A DNA stretch of 64,000 nt from Blastobasis lacticolella (Eukaryota > Arthropoda > Insecta > Lepidoptera > Blastobasidae), in assembly GCA_905147135.1 (NCBI GenBank), contig LR990046.1:12802501-12866500 (forward strand). Reading direction: 5' to 3'. Positions within the stretch are counted from its first letter, which is position 1; each line of letters begins with the position of its first letter. The notes beneath the pieces were generated by a model that had not been told where the DNA came from, did no database searches, and was given only the letters and a program-made list of their open reading frames with translations. Positions 50,901 through 62,900 of this stretch are shown here, piece after piece. A program made the position numbers and the translations under genes.

Positions 50901-53900
50901 TTGTTGAAGCCGCGTTTCTACTCGACCACAAAACTGTACTCCGAATGCCGTGTGCTCACCGTGAGGCAACTCTTTACGCGCCGTCATCAGGCGGCACACT
51001 GAGCTCCCCTTAGAGGACAGTGTCCTACGTAGGCGGCCGGGTCGTTTGTAACCCTAAGACAGCTCGTACTAGATTTGCTGGTCGCCACTTCAACACGATT
51101 GGATCTAAATTGTATAACGTAGTGAACAAAGTTTTAAAAATTTACACCTTGAGCAAACACGAATCTAATTTAAAATTGAAAAACTGGTTAATGACTCTAG
51201 ATTATGATGGAACTGAAGAGTTAGTTAAAAATTGCTTATAAGAAGTTACATATACTCACTCACACACACACGCACATACACACACACAAACCCATACACA
51301 CCCACAAACACATACTTGTCTATACGAAAACTTGTTGAACTGTACCAATATTATAATTACTGCCTAAGTGTAGAGACGCTAGTCTTCGTCCGGTGGATCA
51401 CTGATCCCTAAGATCTCTCTAAGCTCTCATGAATTTATTGTTGTGACTTCGTTATTTTAATGGAATAAACGTATTTTTATTATTTATTTCTTATTGCGCA
51501 CAATTTTTATACATTTTACAATAAATTAAGTGTTTAAACAGCCACCACCGCTTCGGTTCTTTAGCATCTCCCGCCTAAACCTTAAGCACTCAACTAAACT
51601 GTAATACACTACAGATATCTATATAGGTAATTACCAAACAAAAATACAAAAATCAACAGGAATGTTGAAAACATCTATGCTTAGAAATATTTTCATAGTG
51701 TGGGAACTGAATTAACGAGATCAACAGACATATATGTCTATAACAAATCAAGAATCTTACCTCGCTGCCTTGATCAATTGACATTCTATCTTTACTGGGA
51801 ATCGCCCAATGATGATCCAGCAGGGATTTCCGCCGGTCTTCAGTGGTTTGCTGCTGTGAACAAGGACAAAACGTTATTAGAATGCTATTCGGGTTTCCAT
51901 GTCTCCTATGATATCTGACTGATACGTATAAAGACGATTTGAAGCGAACTGTATCATGTTTTTCTGTGGCTGTTGATTTACCAAACTTGCGGGCGTCAGC
52001 TGTGATAATGAGGTGCCGTCAATCGTGAAAATTAGACGTAATCAGTTGTTTTCTCCAGTGAAGTTTCCGTAGCGGTAGGTTATGTTAGTTCCTTTTTACG
52101 CCACATTCAGTATTATCATTTTCACGCCCAATGACGGATTGCTCGATTTCAGATGGCGCTGCTGAGAAGTTAGGTCTTCTGTGAAAATAAAGCCCCGTCA
52201 TTGTTTGCAATAGATTCGTCATATACAGCAGTTGTTTCTGTCCAATAGCACAGTATTATTTTGACAACGGACCTCTCTTCTCACAAGTGCCATCTGTTGG
52301 ATTTTGATACTGCGCAAACCCTCATTGTTTTGTCTCCTGGGGTTTAAAAAGGCCACATTAACGTTCCGCATTATGAATCATATTAGAGTGCCACAAACAT
52401 ATCAGATCCGGTGTACAATGCTGGAACTAAGTGACGCCATTTTGAATTGGCATGTCAATGTCAACAACAGCGACGCTGCAGGCAAGTTTGTGACAAATCA
52501 ATATGAATCATATTATGATGCGGTGAGGCTGGCGATGGATAGGAGCAATTGGAGGCAATTCGTGCGCTCGAAGATGTGCTCATCAGACCACGGTCCTCAG
52601 TCATGAGGGACCGACTATAAAGAGAGTTATGAATAGTATTATGAAACGCCAATATGGCCTTCTGAAATTCTCAACCCTGCGTAGCAGCCAACTCACCTGC
52701 AAGTTGGTTGGCGTAACCAGCTCCCTCTCGAAGGCCTTCGGGAATGCGGCGCCGCCGCGGTCGTCCGCGTCGCCGGAGCCCGGGCGCTCCTCCGCGGCCG
52801 CCTCCTCGCCCTCTGCACCAGCCGCCTGCAGCTCGGGGAATGTCTCGTCCTGAATGTACGTACGGAGACTGGTACCTTGCCACGGGGGTTACGGGGCTGG
52901 GAGACTATATAGTCTGAGTATGACGTATGGAAGCTAGTGCAGGTTAGCGGGGATTGTGATAGGAAGCTATAATGAGCTGGGAGACTATCGTAATGTTGGG
53001 AAAAAGAACGGATGGAGCAGGGACGCGCGTCCGCCGCGCCCGCCGCCTGCAGCTCGGGGAACTTCTCGTCCTGAATGTACGTGCGGAGACTGGTACCTTG
53101 CCACGGGGGTTATAGGGGGGGCTGGGAGACCTCATAGGGCTAGAAGTCCTCATAGTCAGGGTATGAATGTGTGGAAGCTAGTGCATCTTAGCGGGGATTG
53201 TGATAGGAAGCTTTTACTAGCTGGGAGACTATCGTAATGTAGGGGAAATAAAACGGATGGAGCAGAGACGCTCCTCCGGCGCGGCCGGGCATCGTACAGA
53301 GACTGGTACCTTGCTACAAGGGTTATAGGGCTGGGAGGCTGTATGAATATGTGGAAGCTAGTGCAGGTTAGCGGATGGACCTAGACGCACGCTAATACGA
53401 AGTAATACGTTATTATGCAGGGAGACTATCGTAATGTTGAGGATATAAAACAGATAGACGCCCCTCCGGGCGCTCCACCGCGTCAGCCTCATTGGCATCC
53501 GCGCCGCCGCCTACAGACGGGCGGGGTATGTCTCTTCCTGAATATAACGTGGAAAGACTCGTACCTTGGTGGTACCACGGGGGTTATAGGTCTGGGAAAC
53601 TATTAGGGCGGGGTACTTCGGTACCAATATAGGGTTAATAGAAGCTAGTACGGGTAAGCGGATGGGCGTTAACGCAAAGGAGATAGCCAGGATTGCCACG
53701 GTAGCTCAACGAGCTGAGAGGCCATCGCAAATGCCCCGCTAAGGTTGATGAAAGTAACAGAGGTTCTAACATAACGGAGGTTAACGGATGGAGCTTAAAA
53801 GCAATTATGCTTGTGAAGTGTTCACAAGCATCATTGTTTGCCATGGGGAGTAGCTTAGTATAGGCTGAGAGGTTATGATTAGGAAATGGGGCTAACGCTA

Positions 53901-56900
53901 CTAAGGGAAAGCTAATGGATGAGTTTAACACAAATGAGCTTGTGCAGAACCCTCCCAGAGAGTAAAGGTATTGGCCATCACAATAGAAATGGGGATGTCC
54001 ATTTGAGAGTGATAATTAAATTCAAAGGCCTTCAAGATAAAATCTACTTGACACTACCACCATTACATCGACATGTTTTGACAAGTACGATTTGGACCAT
54101 CGTGACTGTTATATAACTCTATCAATATACGATAAATCAATACATACGAACAATTTTGTGCGCAACTCAAAATGTGCGCGTTAAAAATTCTAGCTGAAGC
54201 AACAATGACGATCATGACAGTCAATCATAATTAGCAATGCACGGACCGTCTACAAAGGAGTATTTCAAGAGCTATAACTCATGTATTATCTTCGTCACTC
54301 GTATGTCGTTGTGATAAATAGAACAATAAACCTGTCAGCTGGTCGTAAAAAACTACCGTATGTTCTAGTTATCAATCAGGCGTAAAGTAAGCACTCACTT
54401 TGACTAGAAGGGAGTCCTTGCCGGGCGAAAGTTCAGACTTATTCATGTAGTAGATTTCGGCGTGCTCTGCTCTGCAATACGAGAAGAAAATGCAATCAGT
54501 ATAAGATTAATAATAAGGATGAATATAAATATATTATAGTTCTAACGATAGATTGTCAAAATCACTTGGTTAGTGTTGGGATTGATATAATTAATTTGCC
54601 AGTGGAAAACGAAGGTATATGGGTAAATTTCAATACTGTGTGTACGTGTTAATCAGTTGAAATTGTCGTTGAAGTTGGCCAAAATAAGTTTCAGATAAGT
54701 TATTTTCAAAAGTTCGCTTCATTTTGATAATAGCTTGAAAATATCGCTTTTATAACAAGTTCATTTGCGGATTTGTGTTTAACAAATTCGGAGAGGAATT
54801 AATATATTATTTATTTATAATATAATAATTTGATACTGTATTATATAATACTGGTGGATTAATTCGCGTGGCGTCCTATATAGAGAATATTCTTTCAAAT
54901 ATAGTATTTTGAGTATCAAAATTCAAAATGCTGCGGCTCGAGTCGTTTCACGTTCGACACCATGAAAGTATGAGCGCACAAAACGCCCATTTATGTGCGC
55001 TCAACCGCACCGATAACAATGTAAATTAGATTTCCAAGTCAACGGAAACTTTGTTTTGAATAGGAGTCGCGAACCTGTATCAAGATCCTACATTCCTAGT
55101 GAAAATTGAGTTTGTTTTTTCCGTACTTACACGGCTACAATATAAGGAGATATGTGAATGTCTTTTTCACACGTCTCCCGCTAAACTAATGAGATTGAAA
55201 TGTGCATAGCAACTAAACATTTATTGTTGTTTTATTTAAAGATAGTCGCAGCCTCTGCTAGAAAGATCTAGGAAATCCGATAAAACCGTTCCTTCGTCCA
55301 TTTTTTTATAAATTTTAACTGTAGCGGCTTAGCTGTGACACGTCACAGACAGATTCATAACTAAGTAATAAACGTACAGTACGAGGCATTGGTACATAAT
55401 GCACATCCGCTAGTTTCTACATCTCTGATCTGGATCTCTAAACGGATGTTGGCACTTATTGGCTCCGATTGGGCTGGAGCCGATCAACCGTCAGTTGCAG
55501 TCAATACTAATCCTTACGCACTATAAAATTAAGTCGATTTTGGATAAATTCGGATGCGCGGGCGAGCCGCCCTTGGTCGGACATCCGACCACGTCCCCCG
55601 CACCCAAATGTGACTTAATTTTATAGTGCGTAAGGATTAGTATCAACTGCAACTAACTGGTCGGCTCCAATCAAAACGTTCCATTTACTAGTTTTACTAC
55701 CAACGGCAATGTTCTTTTTTTTTGTAAGTTATGGCAATATAGATTTGCCAATTTCAAGTAAAAGGCAGTGTTCTTACTTGTGCGTATTGTGGTCCGGTCC
55801 GTGAGTGCGCATGTGCGCGATGTCGTAGAATATGGCCGCGTTGACGACGTACTCCATGGGCGCGATCACACCGTACGACTCGGGGCCGTGCTCCATCACC
55901 AGCGTGTCGGAGACGTTCGGGTCGAACATCACCGCGTTCGGTGTGACCAGCAGTACGCCGGAGACCACGCCCTTCGAATAAGATGTTGTATTTGAATGCT
56001 TGTCTGTCTCTGTTGGAGACCTTGGATCTCCCTCTGGGATCTTTCTGGGTGCAATGCACATCTAGGTCTAGAGTTCTAGTCTCGGTTCGTAAGCCATAAA
56101 ATTGGCAGCAGCATTGGGTATAGAGCAGCTGTTGTGTATTTTCAACACTGTGAAGCGTGGAGATTATGGCAATACCCTGCATTAATGTGGAGAAGGCCAG
56201 TCCAGCAGTAGACTAATTAAAATGTCTGTTAATGTAAAAAAAGGAACTGCTTTTTATCGAAACTAGCGTTCCATTGCGACATAAAATTTTAATTTGTTTT
56301 CTAAATCTTCAAAGGGTATGTTTTCCTGCAGGAAGTGAAAGAAACACGGATATCGTCGCAACGGCTACTTTTAATTATAATCGTAACTGTCTCTAGTCTC
56401 CAAGTGACAACTTTAGTCATACCTATTAATGTTTAAATCTTAAAATAAGTGCCACCAGTTCAAGTGTGCTTCAGCTGAAACACTTGTGTCTATATCTGCT
56501 ATCGAACTGAAGAGCTACCGCGTCAATATTCAAGTTTCTAGGAACCGAACACTACAAACTCGTGAATAAGTTATCTAATCATTATGAAACGAATTTATAA
56601 AAAGTAGTGGATTTTACCTACCCTACCTACCCTTTTTGGCTGCTTACCTTTCTCTGAATTACTCTATCTATTGTTGAAAATCGCATTAAAATCCGTTGCG
56701 TAGTTTAAAAGATCTAAGCCTACAATATACATACAATGTATCACACGGCGGCAAACTACTTTGTTTTATACTAAGTACAGATATATTATAATCGGCAAGT
56801 TATAATAAACAACAGGGTTTACTACTGTAGGTACCTACTTAATGTCCTTATTCACATATACTATGTTATTATAACTTTAACAATGTTTAAAATTGCATGA

Positions 56901-59900
56901 ATGGTTATTCTGCACCGTTAAATTACTACCATAAAGTTGCACCGTATGTTTTATTATTATATTTTTACTGCGCAACCTTTCAATAGAATCCATTCGTTGT
57001 TAACAAAATGTCATACGGTTTGTGTTTGTATAGGTAATGAAACGTGTACTACGCTGCGAAATAACATTGTTTATGAAAATTACTTTAAAGCTTATTTTGT
57101 ATTTAGATGTCGCATTTTACCTCAGCATGTATTAGTATTAATAGACATAAACAACTTCCATGACTAATATACTAAGATGGTAAATGTGTTATCCGTATGC
57201 GAAGAGCGTGCGATTTCACAGCGATCGAACAGTTGAAGGACCAAATAGTCTAATTCAATAACCTAAGCGACAGAAAAACGCCGGATATCCCTCGATAAAG
57301 ATTACTTAAATATATTTTTAAAACTAACGGATTTTAATGAAACAAAACTAAGAATCATCCCGATTAAAATGCAGAAACTTGCAGAACTTCAAACAAAGAT
57401 AACCGCATCGAAATCGGTCCATCAGTTCGGGTACTACGATACCACAGACACACAGAGCCACAGATATACATGTCAAATTTAAATACCCCTCTTTTTTCTT
57501 TGGGGATTAAAAATACAAATCTTGCTCTTTATAACATTTGTATAGATATACAGATGATTTGTTAGACAAGTTTCACGAAAGCATTTTTTCATAGTAGCGA
57601 ATTTTCACATCGCGTTCTTTCATTATCAAGTTCTCTCAGATGTCGGTGGTAAATACTGCACATCCGCTAATACCGCGTACGTAGAGCGTCGTCTCTGTCG
57701 CACGCGTGTGAGTAAATCATCATCACAGCCCATAACAGTCCACTGCGGGACCTAGGGCCTCTCCCACGAAAGGGGAGGCTTTTGCCATAATCTCCACGCT
57801 TGGCAGACGGGTTGGAGTTCGCTGTGTTATAAATATAACAACGGAAAACGCTATTGCCCATTTTCCAGCCTACGGAAACTCTAGAGCTTTTGTCTCGAAA
57901 ACATAAGTCGCCTTGTACGACCACCCACGAGTGTACAGCGGTCCTATTGTACTCTGCCGGACACCCCGCGGCTAATGTGAGTAAATACGCAGCCGAAACT
58001 AGCCGATAGCATTATTTACCACCAACAGCAGTCGCTAATTAGACTTCCTAATACGTTATTGCCATGCAAATGAATGTTAAGTAACATGTATTACGGCATA
58101 TCACACACAATACAGATACAATACACGAAATAGACATAAACAGATAGTTTTCCCGAGACAAAAAATATACCTAAACAGTACAGACGAGACGAAAACTTGT
58201 TAGCAATTCATTACTAGGTATAACATGTGTCATGAGGCGTCGCGTAATGGAGCCATACACGTTCAATCACGTACTATCAGGTGACATTGAGGTCACACGC
58301 AATCCCTGTTTGTTATCTACACTAATATTATAACCTTGTTTGTTTGTTTTGGCTCGCTAATCTCTCAACTACCAGTTCGATCTTTCTATAATTGTGGGCT
58401 ACATATATGATTGCCATCACAATTGATTTTAAATCGAAATTGTTAACTCTTCCCATTCAAACTGTCCCATTCTATAATTTTAAATGCGCAATTAAGTGTT
58501 ATTCATTCATTCATTTATTTATTTATTTTCTTTATTTAACAATTTAAGTATTGTGCACAATGAAATTACAATAATGTGAACACAAATATAACAAAATCAC
58601 TCATTCTTAAAGACAAAAGTTTAGGTAAGAAAGTATGTAAAGGGAGATCGAAATAGCGGAAACGGGTGGGCGGTATGGCGTATGTCGGTATCATTTGTTA
58701 TTGATACAACCAGCCCGAATACACAGCCCATTTAATAGAAAACGGTGTCTGCCATCCATAACATCTACATTAGCATTACGCGTTATTTAGAACCCCTACC
58801 AGCCACGTTACGATTCTTAAACGTGGTGAAACCTTAAGACGGAAAAAAAATAGAAAACTGTCACAAACAGAAATGTCATATGGGGCGTCACACTATCAAG
58901 AACGCTTGGCCCCACCTCGGCCACTACTGCGCGTAACTGTACTACTGCGCTATAACCGTCAGATACCATGGGCAAAAAACGACTATCGGGTCATTTTCAT
59001 GACAAGGCCACGCACGCATTGGACTTCTATTGACTTTACTGCGTATGGAATCGGTACGAAAGAGGTGAAAATTATAAAAACGGTGGGACGTTTGTCAGAT
59101 TTCCCCTACGCTCCTTCCCGCAGCCACCCATACCATCTGGTTGGCTGTATACTATTTTGTCACTGCGTAGAATAAAAGAACAAAGGCGGTGCTATGTCGC
59201 TCACCTGTCCATCTGTGATGTGTCTCACGTTGATCTTGAGGAAGCGCTGCGGGCCGCTGCTGCTGGACGGCGTCTCGGGGGACACCGGCCGCAGGCTGTC
59301 CAGGATCTCTGCGGGGACGGAACATCACATCATCATCATCATCAATAGTGCATAACAGTCCAGTTTTTAAGGATTTCGAAAGGTGGAACGACTACACGTG
59401 TAATAGTTTTAAGAACACATTATCCCTCCTGTTGAAAGCTATTCCTGATATGACTATCCCTTACATAACTTGATAGCAGGAATCTCATATCTATACTAAT
59501 ATATAAAGCTAAAGGATTTTGTTTGTTGGAATACGCTTATCACTGAAACTACTAAACCGTTTTCGTAAATTATTTTAGTAATAGGACACTCTTCCCGAGT
59601 GTCATGGGCCACTTTATGTCCCGGAAAAGTAGCAGATCTCGCGGGATAGCCGAGCAAATTTCGGACGGAACATTTTTGCATACCTACATCCATAATGATA
59701 GTGGTTGGCTCACTATCTCCTTGACTATGGTGATGCACACTCAAATATTTGCCATTAGTACATCTTTTTACAATCGCACTTATACCGACGTGCATATCAT
59801 TTTGCGTCATAAAATAGTAGAGTCTAAGCGGCGTTAACCATTACTTCAAAGAATTGAAAGAGTTTTTATTATATTTTATTTGTGTATCTATCTAAAAATA

Positions 59901-62900
59901 TCAAACGAAACTGCACACAAGACCCGTATTGTTGAACATGAAATACTTTTGTCTCCTAACAGCTTGTGTAAACAAACGGAGCGCACATATGTTTGCGACA
60001 CATGAATTGTGTAAAAAGTGCCAGAAAGAAGCGATAACACATCGCAACATAACACTATCATTTGTTTCACCTACATAATGAATTCAGCTAACCATACGGT
60101 CAGTTACACCATATTTTACAGTATTTAATTTTTCAGACATCTTACATTAAAACCGTTCATTAGTTAGATTTTAGATAACTGCAGTCGTAACTACAGCTGT
60201 AACCTTTAACATTGTACAAATAGCGAGGAAAATCCCAGTGGCATGCTAATGCGGCGTGTTTCACAGCACGCGACGTCATTATTGCATGCGCGGGTTCGCT
60301 GCAAACTCAAAGCACAGCAGTAGAATCTGTCGTACCTTTTTCCTGCGCCGGCTCGCTGTTGGCCTGCGTGGACTCCGAGGTGTTATCGCCGCTCTCCGAC
60401 GGCCCGTCCGAGTCCTTATCGCCATCTGGAACGCGACGACACACACTTTACCGCGTTGTTTACAAAACCACTGCATTACAAACACGCACCAAACAATCAC
60501 AAAAGGGAATAGTTGGCGAGTCGGGGACGCTACGCACCGTACCACCGCTTCAGGAATTCAAAACTGAACATTGTGGTGCCAGGTGAGCGGCGCGATGTTC
60601 ATTATATCGCGGTTATCGTGTGCGATAAAGTGGTGCCATATCGCGGGTGCGGCGGCGGGCGGCGCGGTGGGCGCTGGGCTGCGTTTCGAGCGCGCAATTA
60701 GGATCAGTGGGCCGAGTGGAGCGCAGTTTATTTGTGGTGCGGTACAGTCGGCGCGCGCGCGGGTGGTGCGGCGGTGCGGCGGTGCGGCTCGCCGGCGCGG
60801 CCGCGTCTGCCCGCCACCCGCCAATCCTGCGCGCTCGCTTGCCGGCCAAATAGGAGAAAAATTCACTCTGCGCCGGCGTCACACGTCAATGAATAACACC
60901 AAGGCTGAATGTTATTGTTTCTTCTAGTGCCAGCACAATAGTGAATCAAGTGCGCAATCAACGACACTGATATGGTTATTGTTAGTGGCGCCGTTGATTA
61001 TTTATCGCACAAGGTGTGCGACTATATTTTTGGATTAGGAAATGTAAATTCTCTTCGCCACAGTGTAAGGAAAAGCGAAAAGAAAGTATTGTCGATTTTT
61101 TAAATTCTTATTCGGTTTAAATAAGAACCTACAAGTTTTTTCTTTTCTATGTAAAATTCCATAAAACAATATGATGCAGAACATTAGAACCTCAAATTAG
61201 ATAATAAAGAAATGGGAGGGCTGGGAAAACAAAACCCATTATAACATTTCAAAAATATCAGCACCCTTAGCATGACCTACCTATTCACATATTCTACGTA
61301 GGTGACATTCTTTTCTTGTATAGGTATAATAAATCATACTAAACCAATACAAACACGATATAATACAATTGGAAACAACGTGTCCAATGGAAAAGTCTAG
61401 AAAACGTTTTATTATTCGATTATTTTCGTATTACTCACACACGTTTAAGGTAAACAAAGAAATTTCTTCCATGTCGAAGAAGATAGTATCCACTTCTTTC
61501 AGGAAACTATTAACTGGTTCGGCGACCATAGCCTGCTCCGTTTGATTTCCGATTGTTTCAAGTGGTTGGCATGGTGGACGTAGCGCGCGCCGGCCACTGG
61601 TCAACTGGCGAAATCGAAGGCCGACTTTCGCAGTTTTTCCTTCGAGCCAATCGGTCACGGCTTTTGCATCTTGTAACTAAGCAAATCTCCAAGAAATGTG
61701 GATTGTCCCATAACCACGGACTCTTTAAGACGAAAGGTTTCAATTTCACTAACAAAATAGGATCGCGGTTTATTTTATTAAATTCACAGCACTGAATTTA
61801 TTTCTTCTCCGTTACAAAAACTGTAACCTAAGTTATCAGATTTCACTTTCTTTGTACTGTTATCGATCGTTGGACTGTTTGACTTTTATAGGTAATTCAG
61901 TTGTAACATAAACAATTCCAAAACATAAAAACACACTTCGTTCTTGCAATTGACCTGCGTCGCATCTTTATATTATATTTATAACAATTATTTATAACAT
62001 CTGTTTACATAGCTACATAGTAGACCTTCAGTAGATAATTATTCATTTACATGCTCAGCCACTTGTTAATTTGTCAGCTGACGGAGAATGCGTCACAAAG
62101 TCGCCAGTGACATCATCTAGGCAGCCTCCGTAATAAAAAGCATTTTATAAGAACGTGAAGTTTAATCTAGAGCTAGCTCTAGACGTTCAGACCGTTACGG
62201 ATATTGTACTCTCTTTTTTATTGTCAAAAACATTTTGGCGTTAACATCCCCGTTGTGCCATCGCGCGCGAGGGCCCGCTGTTCGCCTTGACCATCCAGGA
62301 TTTTCAAGATTAGGTAATGTCAGTGGAGCGACTACCATCTGACCTCTGTGACCCTGTTAACAGGGGAACCTGACCAGATTGGGATCAAGGGCCTGAACCA
62401 AAACTGAAAAGCCTGAAATCTCTTTTTATATTTTAAATTACGGATTTTGTATCGCAGTTTACCAGTCCACCATCGCGGGTTTGTGAATACCTACAATTTC
62501 AGTTATCATATAAATAACGTGTTCTGCCCGTTCTTTGCTAATAGTAGTAATGTGTTCGTGGGATCGTCACGTGATGGCGTGACCGAACCCCTTTTTACAA
62601 AATTAGCGGATTACGTCTGAGCCCGCCAACGTTCCGAGTTCACTAAGTGGTTGTTAAACGAAGCCCGAGCATTTTTATGCGCATTTCAGTGCAAAAATGC
62701 AACTACGTAGAATAGGATACTTAGGACGACTGACATATTTTATATCATGGTTTTGCAGTGGTATAAAATTTGTAGTCGTTTTGAGAAACATTTGTCGCAA
62801 ATATCATTATAGATCCGTCTTCATTTATGAATCAATCAATATTGTACTAAAATCCAGTGCATACAGCATTATAAACCGTAAACCGATGTTTAATCGTAAC

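Noticed and set aside
58873..59175. 100-codon plus-strand frame
   Set aside because: No recognised family, no splice context, opposite strand to OXR1; probably chance.
60256..60927. Many overlapping frames on both strands, up to 118 codons
   Set aside because: They lie over the real OXR1 exon and a CpG-rich block where stops are rare; none resembles a protein.
61431..61795. Possible decayed transposase gene
   Set aside because: Frames on both strands look fragmentary and no transposase motif could be identified.
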